Shown here piece by piece: positions 21,460 to 29,611 of a stretch of 39,991 nucleotides of DNA; position 1 is the first letter of the stretch; the number at the start of each line of letters is the position of its first letter. The DNA comes from a virus. The position numbers and the translations under genes are program-made. A model generated the notes under the pieces. That model was not told where the DNA came from, did not search any database, and worked only from the letters and a program-made list of their open reading frames with translations. The stretch covers positions 1-39,991 of IMG/VR virus record IMGVR_UViG_3300034101_001295. One strand, given 5' to 3'.

Positions 21460-22232
21460 TGACGATCCACTTCAAACCCTGCCTAGACGCAGCAGCGCGG
21501 CTCGTCAACATCCGCTCGGCGTTGCTTCGTGGCCTGGACACGCTGCCGGTGCTGCCTGCGCATGGCCGCGAGATGGTGCTGTGCTGCTACGGGCCGAGCT
21601 TGGCGGATACGCTGGAGTCTGCGGCGGGTGACGTGTGGAGCGTGAGCGGCGCGCATGATGTGCTCCTTGAGGCGGGCATTGTGCCTCGCGCGCATGTCGA
21701 GTGTGATCCGAGACCGCACAAGGCCGAGTTTTTGCGCCGTCCGCTCAAGGACTGCACGTACTTCATCGCGTCGTGCTGCGACCCTGCGGTATTCGATGCG
21801 CTCAAGGGTTACGAGGTCGTGCTGTGGCACTCAGACCAGTCCGACGAGGAAGCGGTGTATGTGGCGAGCGTGGACAATGGCGCTGCGCTGGTGCTTGGTG
21901 GCACCACTGTCGGGACTCGTGCGCTGTCTGTCGGTAGTTGCCTTGGCTACCGCAATTTCCGCGTGCTTGGTATGGATTGCAGTTTTCGTGATCGTCAGCA
22001 CGCTGGAGCACATCCTAACGACGATCCGAACGAGATAGAGGTGAGTGTCTACGGGCGGTCGTTCAAGACGACGAAAAACCTCATTCTTCAGATGCAAGAC
22101 CTTCTGCGGCATGTGAGCGACACGCAATCGTATCGGTACGTGCTGGAGGGCGACGGGCTGATGCAACACGTGGCCGACAACATCAAGCACTCGCGAGTGA
22201 GTGTGGCGCGTAGAGAGAGGCAGGCAGCATGA
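21459..22232 (+). CDS. MptE/DUF115-like protein (Maf-type glycosylation family)
   Basis: This 257-residue protein shows the MptE-like/DUF115 pattern: LCCYGPSLADTL (41-52), in place of the nucleotide-binding GNGPSL, then VWSVSGAHDVLLEAGIVPRA and HVECDPRPHK. A middle block LVLGGTTVGTRALSVGSCLG and FRVLGMDCSF follows. The family includes motility-accessory factors needed to glycosylate flagellin with nonulosonic acids, and a pterin diphosphokinase, so the chemistry is not certain. It lies just after the portal and a Thr-rich protein, between virion genes. Both ends overlap neighbours. Confidence 0.7.
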   Translation: MTIHFKPCLDAAARLVNIRSALLRGLDTLPVLPAHGREMVLCCYGPSLADTLESAAGDVWSVSGAHDVLLEAGIVPRAHVECDPRPHKAEFLRRPLKDCTYFIASCCDPAVFDALKGYEVVLWHSDQSDEEAVYVASVDNGAALVLGGTTVGTRALSVGSCLGYRNFRVLGMDCSFRDRQHAGAHPNDDPNEIEVSVYGRSFKTTKNLILQMQDLLRHVSDTQSYRYVLEGDGLMQHVADNIKHSRVSVARRERQAA

Positions 22233-22597
22233 CATTCCAAGTCGGTGACATCGTGCGCAAGGCAGGAGCCAATGACAACAGCATCACATACTGCGTTCAG
22301 GAAGTGGGCGACGAGTACGGGATCGAGCTAGTTAAGGTGGATGATCCGAGGGCGGATGGCTGGTGGGAACATCAGTTTTGGGAACTTGCGCCGGATGTGC
22401 GCGACGATGCCAGGACGGCCGAGGCGCAGGAACCGAAGCCGATTGTCGAGCAGGATTCCAAGGAACCGGACCCGGTATTGCTGGCGCTCAATGAGAAGCT
22501 GACGCTTGCGGCTGCTGCGGTCATCCACGGTGACAAGGACGCGATCAACCTCATCACGGACGCGCTGGTAGACGTTCGGACGGCCATCGAAGCATGA
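22229..22597 (+). CDS. 122-residue protein of unknown function
   Basis: An N-terminal beta part resembling a small barrel (MTFQVGDIVRKAGANDNSIT, then YCVQEVGDEYGIELVKVDDP, WWEHQFWELAP) is joined by an acidic linker to a C-terminal helix pair (DPVLLALNEKLTLAAAAVIH). ATGA overlaps join it to both neighbours. Probably virion-associated by location. No family is recognised. Confidence 0.55.
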   Translation: MTFQVGDIVRKAGANDNSITYCVQEVGDEYGIELVKVDDPRADGWWEHQFWELAPDVRDDARTAEAQEPKPIVEQDSKEPDPVLLALNEKLTLAAAAVIHGDKDAINLITDALVDVRTAIEA

Positions 22598-23733
22598 ACA
22601 TCCTCCAGGAATTGCAGAAGCTATCGCGCGGGTTGCAACCGAGGACTGCGCCTGTGCCGCTGGTGTGGCCGAGCATTGGCCCAGTGGGTCATCTGTCGTC
22701 GGACCACGGCGTATACATCAACACGGCGTATCGCAATCCCATCGACTCCATGCTGCGAGATCAGGCCAAGATAGACCTGTTGGCAGCGGATGTGAGCGAT
22801 GGGCGATTGCCTGCCGAGGCATTACTGGCCGCATCGAAGCGGGTATCGGACACGACCGATGCTGTGCGAGCGATCAAGCAGATGCAAGGCGCGATTACGT
22901 CGTTCAATGATGTGATCGATGCGCGAGGGAATGGGCAGTATTTCGACTACTTCGGCGTCAAAGCATCGCAGACGACCGTTGCGAATAACTGGTCATCTTT
23001 CCTGCGTACAAACGGCAATCCGACTGCGGCGAGCTACAGCAACATCCCAGGCGGCGGACGCATGACGAGCGCGACGACGGGCGCGGTTCCGATACCGGTG
23101 ACTATCGGCGGCTCGGATCACTTGTACCTGACGAACGCGGCAGCGAACCATGTGACCGGTTCAAACGTCCACATGTACGTGGATGTGCTGGTTTCAGCGG
23201 GCAACATTTCGGCGACATCGGCCACGTCTCAGAACATCAGCACGACATCGCTCTCTCGCTGGACATCCGGCGAGGGGCTGGCGATGACGCTGGAGGTCAC
23301 GGCGGCGCTCGGGGCGACAGCGGCGAATATCACGATCAGCTATACGGACCAAGCCGGGAATACGGCGAACAGTACCGGCGCGATTGCGTTGACGACGAGC
23401 GCAGCGACGGGTCGCCTCGTGCCTGTCCTCGATGGTCCGATGATCCGACTCGCAACCGGCGACTATGGTGTACGCACAATCGAGGGCTGCATCCTGTCGG
23501 CGTCGATGACGGGGTCGGGTGTTATGGCGGCGCTGATCTACAAGCCGCTGGTGGTGTGCCCGACGCTGACGGTTAACCTGTGGAACGAACGCAGCACGCC
23601 TGCGCAATTGTCTGGCATCAAGCAACTGACATCGGCGGTCGGAGGAGAATTGCCATTCGTCGGATCGTTCGTGCTCGCCTCTACAACGAGCACGGGAATA
23701 ATCTTGCAGTGGCTGGAGTTCGTTTACTCATGA
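22594..23733 (+). CDS. Tandem paralogous virion protein, copy A
   Basis: A 379-residue protein with a helical N-terminal domain (about 1-110: MNILQELQKLSRGLQPRTAP, then VSDGRLPAEALLAASKRVSD) and a Ser/Thr/Gly-rich beta C-terminal domain (GGSDHLYLTN, WTSGEGLAMTLEVTAALGAT, ISYTDQAGNTANSTGAIALT, VLDGPMIRLATGDYGVRTIE). The next gene is a clear paralogue of almost equal length. Likely a head fibre, tail or decoration protein. Start ATG 22594 overlaps the previous stop, and its stop overlaps copy B as ATGA. Confidence 0.65.
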   Translation: MNILQELQKLSRGLQPRTAPVPLVWPSIGPVGHLSSDHGVYINTAYRNPIDSMLRDQAKIDLLAADVSDGRLPAEALLAASKRVSDTTDAVRAIKQMQGAITSFNDVIDARGNGQYFDYFGVKASQTTVANNWSSFLRTNGNPTAASYSNIPGGGRMTSATTGAVPIPVTIGGSDHLYLTNAAANHVTGSNVHMYVDVLVSAGNISATSATSQNISTTSLSRWTSGEGLAMTLEVTAALGATAANITISYTDQAGNTANSTGAIALTTSAATGRLVPVLDGPMIRLATGDYGVRTIEGCILSASMTGSGVMAALIYKPLVVCPTLTVNLWNERSTPAQLSGIKQLTSAVGGELPFVGSFVLASTTSTGIILQWLEFVYS

Positions 23734-24875
23734 TCCTCGACGAACTGCGCAAGGTCGCCAGCGGATTGCAGGGCAAGTGTGCCCCTGTGCCGTGGGGAAT
23801 CGACGGCATGGGCGAGTTGGGCTACATGACGCGCGAGCGTGGTCTGTACGTAAATCCAGCCTATAGCCGCTCGTTGGATTTGGCGCTGCGTGAGAGCGTG
23901 GAGTACGAACGCACGGCGCGGGAAGTATCGAACGGACGATTCGGCGCGGATGTCTTGGCACCGATTGCGCGTCGTATCTCGGATCATTCGGACGTGATCC
24001 GAACCATGAAGCAGATGCGAGCGGCGCTGACATCCTGGGATCAAATTGTCACCGCGATCAATGCGGGGAAGTCGGCGCAGGTGTCATTTCTACGGTCATC
24101 CAGTGCCGTAAGTGCCAGTTTTTGGCAATTTGAATTTGCGTTAGCGGGGCTTCCGACTGCGGGCACGTTTGCAACGATTCCGGGCGGCAGTGCTTTCACG
24201 GGATCATCGGTCGGATCGATGGTGTCTCCTGGAACTGCAAACATCGGCGGCAGCGACCATTGCTATCTCACTAATGTTTCGCTGCACTCTCAGCCCTCGC
24301 AGATAAACCAGCAAATCGTGGGCGTTGTCGATTTGCTCGTCGGAGCTGGCAGTATTAACGCAGCAACGGGCACCAGCCAAGACATCTCGACGACGGCTTT
24401 ACCAAGGTGGACGACCGGCGAAGGGCTTTGCATGTCGCTAGTCGTGACTACCGCTTTGGTTGGCGGTACGGTTCCGACGATTGCGATCACGTACACGGAT
24501 CAGGCAAACAATACCGGCAATTCTACGGGCACAATCTCGGTAACGACCGCCTCGCCCGCAGGACGCATGCTGCCTGTGCAAGACGGGCCGATGATCCGAT
24601 TGGCCTCGCCAGATACCGGAGTACGGAAAATCGAGGCATGCATCATTGCAGGCACGATCACATCCGGCGTGATGGCGGGGATCATCTACAAGCCGATCAT
24701 GTTCATGGGGGTGCTGGCGAATCAATCCGTTGAGCGCACGACACCCTCGCAGGCGGGAGGAATGCGCAGGATTACGGAAACTGCGGGCGCGTTGCCTTGC
24801 TTGACGATGATCCGGTTTGCGTCAAACACGAGTAACACGCTTTTAGGCGGCTTCCTTGAATTCGCCTGGGGCTAG
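23730..24875 (+). CDS. Tandem paralogous virion protein, copy B
   Basis: This 381-residue protein aligns along its length with copy A: MILDELRKVASGLQGKCAPV for the start, then GGSDHCYLTN, TSQDISTTALPRWTTGEGLC, ITYTDQANNTGNSTGTISVT, QDGPMIRLASPDTGVRKIEA and IIYKPI. The variable regions are about residues 115-180 and the C-terminal 60. Start 23730 overlaps copy A's stop. The frame extends upstream to 23580, but that part is a shadow. Divergent duplication suggests two related virion components with different partners. Confidence 0.7.
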   Translation: MILDELRKVASGLQGKCAPVPWGIDGMGELGYMTRERGLYVNPAYSRSLDLALRESVEYERTAREVSNGRFGADVLAPIARRISDHSDVIRTMKQMRAALTSWDQIVTAINAGKSAQVSFLRSSSAVSASFWQFEFALAGLPTAGTFATIPGGSAFTGSSVGSMVSPGTANIGGSDHCYLTNVSLHSQPSQINQQIVGVVDLLVGAGSINAATGTSQDISTTALPRWTTGEGLCMSLVVTTALVGGTVPTIAITYTDQANNTGNSTGTISVTTASPAGRMLPVQDGPMIRLASPDTGVRKIEACIIAGTITSGVMAGIIYKPIMFMGVLANQSVERTTPSQAGGMRRITETAGALPCLTMIRFASNTSNTLLGGFLEFAWG

Positions 24876-24878
24876 CGC

Positions 24879-25529
24879 GTGAGCACGAATCGCTTCGACA
24901 ATCAATGGCTGGCATTTAAGGGCACGACGACCGGGTGGGATGGGTCGCTGGTCGCGGGGTCGGACAATGATGTGCCGATGCCGATTGCGGTGGCGACCGC
25001 AAGTGGCGTAACGATCAATGCGCCCGCAGCGAATATCACGATTGCAGGCGTTGCGCCAAGCGTTGCAGCGGGCAAATCGATCTCAGTTCCGGCTGCGAAC
25101 ATTACGCTTGCAGGGGTTGCGCCGTCGATCAGGGTAGGCGCATCGGTCGCAATCCCTGCGGCAAACATCGCCATAGCAGCGGTCGCGCCATCCGTATCGG
25201 CAGGCAAGTCGGTAATCGTTCCTGCGGTGGATGTGGCAATCGCTGCGCTTGCTCCGACTGTTTCTGCGGGTGCTGGCGTTGGCGTGACGGTCGATGTGCC
25301 GTCCGTGGATATAGCGGTTTCGGCCGTGGCACCGACCGTAAGCGCATCTGCCGTGCAGGAATTGATCGGACGGCGTAGGCGCAGTCGCCGCCCGATCTAC
25401 GAGCTTGACGGCTCAAAAAAAAAGTGTCGAGCGAGGCGCTGCGGCAAGAACGCGAATACATCGCTTCTATCGACAGCATCTACGATCTATTGGCAGAGCA
25501 GCAAATACTGCGAGAGGCTGTGGAACTAG
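24879..25529 (+). CDS. Five-repeat virion protein, zero-frame product
   Basis: From GTG 24879 the frame encodes an N-terminal part (MSTNRFDNQWLAFKGTTTGW) and five hydrophobic 22-residue repeats (43-156; consensus G-x-x-V-x-V-PAANI-x-IA-x-VAPSV). A basic segment follows, GRRRRSRRPIYELDGSKKK. It then reads into an unconvincing tail (CRARRCGKN to the stop at 25529). A run of nine A at 25415-25423 precedes the tail, and the -1 frame continues as a much better protein. The zero-frame product would have 216 residues, the frameshift product 251. Both may be made. Confidence 0.65.
   Translation: MSTNRFDNQWLAFKGTTTGWDGSLVAGSDNDVPMPIAVATASGVTINAPAANITIAGVAPSVAAGKSISVPAANITLAGVAPSIRVGASVAIPAANIAIAAVAPSVSAGKSVIVPAVDVAIAALAPTVSAGAGVGVTVDVPSVDIAVSAVAPTVSASAVQELIGRRRRSRRPIYELDGSKKKCRARRCGKNANTSLLSTASTIYWQSSKYCERLWN
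25005..25346 (+). repeat. Five tandem 66-base coding repeats
   Basis: Each unit encodes 22 residues, for example GKSISVPAANITLAGVAPSI plus two more; the last unit carries a four-residue insertion. Units share PAAN or PSVD and VAPS or VAPT. DNA identity is moderate, so the array is old or selected at protein level. The alternating pattern suggests stacked beta strands, as in fibre shafts. Confidence 0.75.
25415..25424 (+). promoter_or_regulatory. Probable -1 frameshift site, A AAA AAG
   Basis: In zero frame the codons are TCA AAA AAA AAG TGT, containing the heptamer A AAA AAG (25418-25424), the same slippery sequence as in E. coli dnaX. A -1 slip continues with GTG (Val) into the open frame ending at 25633. 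The nine-A run could also permit transcriptional slippage. Only a short hairpin (AGCG-AGG-CGCT, about 25430-25440) is seen downstream. Confidence 0.65.
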
Positions 25530-25633
25530 CAACCGCCTCGCAGCGTAAGACGATCTCGAACCTGATGACCACCATCACGCGGCGGGTGGACGAGATCGAA
25601 GAAGACGAAGCCGTAATCGTTCTCCTAACGTAA
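25424..25633 (+). CDS. C-terminal extension of the repeat protein in the -1 frame
   Basis: The frame reads VSSEALRQEREYIASIDSIY, then DLLAEQQILREAVELATASQ, RKTISNLMTTITRRVDEIEE and an acidic hydrophobic end, 69 residues of well-formed helix. It has no ribosome site before GTG 25424, since the upstream bases are the A-run, so separate initiation is unlikely. As a fusion it gives ELDGSKKK-VSSEALRQ, a continuous basic-to-helical transition. An ordinary frameshift mutation or sequencing error in the A-run is the main alternative. Confidence 0.6.
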   Translation: MSSEALRQEREYIASIDSIYDLLAEQQILREAVELATASQRKTISNLMTTITRRVDEIEEDEAVIVLLT

Positions 25634-25644
25634 CAAGGACACAC

Positions 25645-26505
25645 ATGAGCGAATTGACGCAGCAAGAGCAAGCATTCTTCGAGACGCAGGGCGAGACGGC
25701 ACCGGAAGCGCCGGAGGCCGAGACGCCGGTCGCCGAGGCGACGGAAGTGGCAGAGACGCAACCGGAGGCGACGGAGGCAGCAGAACCGGCCAAGCCTAAA
25801 CTGGTGCCGCTGGAGGCGCTGCATGAGGCTCGGGCGCAGGCGAAGGAACTGAAGTCTCAGCTTGCTCGGCTCAATCAGGAGCGGCAGGAGTTCGCACATT
25901 GGCGCGCGCAGATCGAATCCCGGTTGAATCCGCAGGCGCAGGCGCAGGTTCCGGCGTTCGAGGAAAACCCGGCCGAGAATCTACGGCACGAAGTGACGAC
26001 GGCCAAGGAAGAACTCGCAGCCATCAAGCGGCAAAGCGAGGACAGCGCGCGACAGGCTCAGTTTGCCAACTGGTATCAGACGCAGGCGGCGGCGTTCTCG
26101 CAGTCGCAGCCCGACTTCATGGAAACCTATTCGGCGTTCATCGAATCCAGGCAGACCGAACTGGCCGACGCAGGAATGACGCCGCAGCAGATCGTCGCCA
26201 AGGTGCAGCAGGAAGAACAACTGCTCGCGTTGACTGCCGCGCAGATGGGCGTGAACCCGGCGCAGATGGTCTATCAGACCGCGATTGCCAAGGGCATCAA
26301 GCCCAAGGCAAAAGCGCCTGCGGAAAATGCGACACAAAAGCTACAAAACGTGGCAGATGGGATAAAATCGAGCAAGTCGTTGTCACAAGTACCAGGGCGT
26401 CCGGTTCCGGCAATGACTGCGGAGTACGTGGCAAATATGTCGGACGCAGATTTCAAGAAGTTCGCGGCCAATTGGGATGACAACATTTCCCAACTGAGCG
26501 CATAA
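25645..26505 (+). CDS. Putative scaffolding protein
   Basis: This 286-residue protein sits directly before the capsid gene. The N-terminal 55 residues are very rich in Glu/Ala/Pro/Thr (ETAPEAPEAETPVAEATEVA), followed by coiled coil (ALHEARAQAKELKSQLARLN). A helical middle has QARFANW-like QAQFANWYQTQAAAFSQSQP, and the C-terminus is helical (MTAEYVANMSDADFKKFAAN). Charge, helicity and position match scaffolds that shape the prohead and leave. AAGGA precedes ATG 25645. Confidence 0.75.
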   Translation: MSELTQQEQAFFETQGETAPEAPEAETPVAEATEVAETQPEATEAAEPAKPKLVPLEALHEARAQAKELKSQLARLNQERQEFAHWRAQIESRLNPQAQAQVPAFEENPAENLRHEVTTAKEELAAIKRQSEDSARQAQFANWYQTQAAAFSQSQPDFMETYSAFIESRQTELADAGMTPQQIVAKVQQEEQLLALTAAQMGVNPAQMVYQTAIAKGIKPKAKAPAENATQKLQNVADGIKSSKSLSQVPGRPVPAMTAEYVANMSDADFKKFAANWDDNISQLSA

Positions 26506-26581
26506 GCTGCCGAGGCTCTAACTCGGAATCGCCCCGGAGGCGTTAACACCGGACAGCCGCCCGAGGCTATAAACCGGATTC
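26506..26581 (+). repeat. Three tandem 25-base hairpin repeats before the capsid gene
   Basis: Units at 26506-26530, 26531-26555 and 26556-26581 share the pattern GC-(C/T)-(n)-CCG-(A/G)-(A/G)GC-n-TAAC-n-CGGA. Unit 1 folds as CCGAG-N7-CTCGG and unit 2 as CCGG-N11-CCGG, while unit 3 has only a CCG/CGG stem. They begin at the scaffold stop codon and end about 80 bases before the capsid start. They may act as RNA processing, stability or attenuation elements. Confidence 0.6.
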
Positions 26582-26662
26582 GTTGCGTCCCGCGTGAGTG
26601 GACGAATCGCAAGACGAAGCGTGATCGCGTCAACCCGATTCTCCATTCACAAAGGAAACCTC

Positions 26663-27739
26663 ATGGCAACGACAGATTTTGGAGTGGGTCACCCACTCGC
26701 CGTCAAGCTGTGGTCCCGCAAGCTGTACGAAGACGTGGTAGGCAAAGGCTACTACGGGCGCTTCATCGGCAAAGGTTCCAACAGCCTGTTTCAGATCAAG
26801 GAAGAAACCAGCAAAGGCCCCGGTGACCAGATCACCATCGGCCTGCGTGGATTGCCGGTCGGCGCGGGCATTCAGGGTGACGCAACCCTGGAGGGCAACG
26901 AAGAAGCTCTGCTGACCTACAACGACGCACTTCTCGTCAATCAGCTTCGCCATGCGTTCCGCACGGGCGGCAGGATGAGCGAGCAGCGTGTGCCGTTCAG
27001 CGTCCGCGAAGAACTTCGCAGCGCCGCCGAGGACTGGTGGTTCGAGCGTCTTGAGGTCAGCATCGCCAATCAACTCGCGGGCTACGCCGACCAATCCGAC
27101 ACGCGCTACACCGGCAACAACGCGGCGCTGGAGCCGTCCACGGTATCCGGCACCAAGCGGATTCTGGTTGGCGGTGGGCACGATGCCGAATCGTCTCTGT
27201 CGGCAACGACCACGCACGCGATCAAGTTGTCCGATCTGGACAAGGCCGCTGCGATTGCCAAGACGCAGACGCCTCGCATTCGTCCGATTCGGGTCGACGG
27301 CAAATCGCTGTACGTGTGCTTCCTGCACCCGTACCAGATCAACCAGCTTCGACAGGACGCCAGCACGGCGGGCAACTTCTTCGACGTGCAGAAGGCGCAA
27401 CTGACGGGCGGGAAGATCAGCGACAACCCGATCCTCACCGGTGGCGAGTTCATCTACAACGGCGTGATTGTCTACGAGTGGCCCTACCTGCCCGTGGTCA
27501 AGAGCACCGTCTCGTCCTCGACCTCGTACCGTCGTGGTGTGTTCTGCGGCGCGCAGGCGCTGGCAGTGGCGGTCGGACAGAACGGCTCCGCGACGAAGAT
27601 GTCGTGGGAGGAAGAAATGTTCGACTACGGCAACCAACTGGGCGTGTCGGCCGGGATGATCTTTGGCGTTAAGAAGACGAAATTCAACTCGTCCGATTAC
27701 GCCACGATCGTCATGTCCGGTTACGCCCCGGCCCCATAA
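26663..27739 (+). CDS. Major capsid protein, N4-gp56/DUF4043-type
   Basis: This 358-residue protein matches the N4 gp56 family of HK97-fold capsid proteins: GHPLAVKLWSRKLYEDVVGK then FIGKGSNSLFQIKEETSKGP, GDQITIGLRGLPVGAGIQGD, TLEGNEEALLTYNDALLVNQ and LRHAFRTGG near the N-terminus. LYVCFLHPYQINQLRQDAS and VYEWPYLPVV come later. It would form the icosahedral head. ATG 26663 is chosen for AAAGGAAA just upstream; the frame extends to 26594 without conserved sequence. The leader contains three tandem hairpins. Confidence 0.9.
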   Translation: MATTDFGVGHPLAVKLWSRKLYEDVVGKGYYGRFIGKGSNSLFQIKEETSKGPGDQITIGLRGLPVGAGIQGDATLEGNEEALLTYNDALLVNQLRHAFRTGGRMSEQRVPFSVREELRSAAEDWWFERLEVSIANQLAGYADQSDTRYTGNNAALEPSTVSGTKRILVGGGHDAESSLSATTTHAIKLSDLDKAAAIAKTQTPRIRPIRVDGKSLYVCFLHPYQINQLRQDASTAGNFFDVQKAQLTGGKISDNPILTGGEFIYNGVIVYEWPYLPVVKSTVSSSTSYRRGVFCGAQALAVAVGQNGSATKMSWEEEMFDYGNQLGVSAGMIFGVKKTKFNSSDYATIVMSGYAPAP

Positions 27740-27751
27740 GGAGATAGAGAC

Positions 27752-28234
27752 ATGGCTGCTAGAACTCTGACTTACACCTTGGGGTATGCTGGACCGGTTC
27801 GTGAGGTCCATGCGGGCCTGAACGTCCTGACCTTCGATTGCAACTCGGGGACGACCAAGTTCGGAACGGTGTCGGATATGTTCCTGCTCGGTAAGATCCC
27901 GAATGGCGCGGTGGTCACGGGTGGCGGGATCACCTTCGGAACGCAGGGCAACGCGGCGAGCACGTTTACGCTGCTGCTCCTGTCCGACGAAGGCGCTGGC
28001 ACGTTCAGCACGTTGGCAACACTGCGTGCAGCGGGTGGCTCGATCACGGCGAACGCCAGCACGGTGCAGTCGTACAGCATCGTGGGGCCGGTAACCAAGA
28101 TCAGCTATTCGGATGATCGAGCAGTGCAGAACGCCGTCCTGGCGTTGAACTGCACGGTCGGGCCTTCGGAGACTGCCTCGTTCAGTTTCCAAGGGTTCCT
28201 GACCTACGTCACAGACGGTCGAAGCACGACCTAA
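27752..28234 (+). CDS. Probable head decoration protein
   Basis: A 160-residue beta-rich protein (VLTFDCNSGTTKFGTVSDMF, then GKIPNGAVVTGGGITFGTQG, ASFSFQGFLTYVTD) right after the capsid gene, with AAGGAG before ATG 27752. Similar small proteins follow N4-gp56-type capsid genes and may decorate the head or line the tail joint. It precedes the TPR-glycosyltransferase by six bases and is a possible substrate; that is inference. Confidence 0.6.
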   Translation: MAARTLTYTLGYAGPVREVHAGLNVLTFDCNSGTTKFGTVSDMFLLGKIPNGAVVTGGGITFGTQGNAASTFTLLLLSDEGAGTFSTLATLRAAGGSITANASTVQSYSIVGPVTKISYSDDRAVQNAVLALNCTVGPSETASFSFQGFLTYVTDGRSTT

Positions 28235-28240
28235 TCTGAG

Positions 28241-29611
28241 ATGAGCGTCATTCAGCAGACGCTTGAGCGCGCCCTAGACCTCCATAAACAGGGGGACTAT
28301 GGGCGCGCTGCCCATATGTATAACTGCGTGCTGAACCTGTCTCCGTTCCACGAGGGGACGCTGTATCTGCTCTCCGATCTCTATCTGCGGCAGGAATACT
28401 CCGGCCTCGCCATCAACCTGCTAACAAACCTGCTCGACCGCAACCCGTCGAACGCGCAAGCTTGGTGCAACCTGGGCGTCGGGTTCCGCAAGGAAGATCG
28501 CTACGACGAAGCAATCAAGGCTTGGAATCGTGCACTCGCCATTGAAGGCGACACGAGCGAAGTGTGCTCGAACATGGCGACGTTGTACTCCGACCGGGCG
28601 CAACCGGACACCGCGTTGAAGTGGTTGCGGCGTGCGCTGAAGTGCGACAGCACGAACGTCCATGCTCACTGGTCGATGGGGCTCGCACTGCTCACGCAAG
28701 GCAAGTGGGCAGAGGGTTGGGACAAGTACGAATACAGGCAGCAACTTCCGACCTGGGACCGCAGGCTATCGATTGACGTTCCGTGGTGGGATTTCGAGCC
28801 GACCGACCATCTCTACATTCACGGCGAGCAGGGTGTGGGCGACGAGATCATGTTCATGTCGTGCGTGCCGGATGTGCTGCCGCTTGCCAAGCAAGTGACG
28901 ATAGAACTCAACCCGCGTGTGTGCGAGATCGCGCGCAAGACGTGGCCGCAGATCCGGGTCATCTCAGAGCCTGACGACGACAAGACCTACACAGCGAAGA
29001 TCGCAATCGGGAGCCTTGCAGCGCGTCTACGGCGCTCGGTGGATGCGTTCCCCGGTACGCCGTACTTGAAGCCTGACCCGGAACTCGTGGAGCACTACAA
29101 GGCGCGTCTCACCGCTATCGGTCCGCGTCCCTGGGTGGCGCTCGCATGGCATGGTGGCACGAAGCAGACGCGGGTCAAGGATCGGTCGCTATCGCTGGCC
29201 GACCTCGATCCGATCCGCAATCGGTTCACCTGCGTCTCGGCGCAATACGAGCACACGAATCCGGTGCTGGCGCAGCAGCGCGAGGAAGCCGGGCTCGTGC
29301 GTCTGGACAACCTGTGCGTCGGCGAGGATCTTGCAGCGCAGGCGGCGCTGTTCGCCGCAGTCGATTACGTGGTCACGGTTCAGCAGACGGCGGTCCATGT
29401 AGCCGGTGCTGTCGGGGCGAAGACCTACGCGATCATCGGTCCCGCGCCGCACTGGCGCTATGGACTCACGGGTGACATGCCGTGGTATCGGTCGGTGCAA
29501 CTGTGCCGGGCTAAGAACGGTTGGGCAGAGCAAATCAATTTCGTGGAGCAGTCCATTGCTGATCAGTCAGGAATACGTCGAGCAGAACCGACGAATGCAC
29601 GAGCGGCCTGA
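28241..29611 (+). CDS. TPR-containing glycosyltransferase
   Basis: This 456-residue protein has about four tetratricopeptide repeats in residues 1-150 (ALDLHKQGDYGRAAHMYNCV, ALAIEGDTSEVCSNMATLY, WLRRALKCDSTNVHAHWSMG). A GT-B-like domain follows, related to the TPR/OGT-type or family 9-type transferases, with HGEQGVGDEIMFMSCV at 194-209 and WVALAWHGGTKQTRVKDRSL. The TPR part could bind protein acceptors. Related proteins attach sugars to Ser/Thr or extend glycans. Donor and acceptor are unknown. It lies among head genes and its end overlaps the methyltransferase gene. Confidence 0.8.
   Translation: MSVIQQTLERALDLHKQGDYGRAAHMYNCVLNLSPFHEGTLYLLSDLYLRQEYSGLAINLLTNLLDRNPSNAQAWCNLGVGFRKEDRYDEAIKAWNRALAIEGDTSEVCSNMATLYSDRAQPDTALKWLRRALKCDSTNVHAHWSMGLALLTQGKWAEGWDKYEYRQQLPTWDRRLSIDVPWWDFEPTDHLYIHGEQGVGDEIMFMSCVPDVLPLAKQVTIELNPRVCEIARKTWPQIRVISEPDDDKTYTAKIAIGSLAARLRRSVDAFPGTPYLKPDPELVEHYKARLTAIGPRPWVALAWHGGTKQTRVKDRSLSLADLDPIRNRFTCVSAQYEHTNPVLAQQREEAGLVRLDNLCVGEDLAAQAALFAAVDYVVTVQQTAVHVAGAVGAKTYAIIGPAPHWRYGLTGDMPWYRSVQLCRAKNGWAEQINFVEQSIADQSGIRRAEPTNARAA

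Noticed and set aside
21022-25633. Diversity-generating retroelement with variable tail genes
   Set aside because: The tandem paralogues invited the idea, but no reverse transcriptase frame, template repeat or adenine-biased variable repeat was found anywhere.
25424-25633. Independent gene starting at GTG 25424
   Set aside because: The upstream bases are a run of A with no Shine-Dalgarno. The frame is continuous with the repeat protein only through a -1 slip, so a fusion is the better reading.
26630-28192. 520-codon open frame on the minus strand opposite the capsid gene
   Set aside because: It is antisense to the clearly recognisable capsid protein and the next gene, is very rich in Arg, His and Gly, and has no motif. 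GC-rich codon bias of the sense genes explains its openness.
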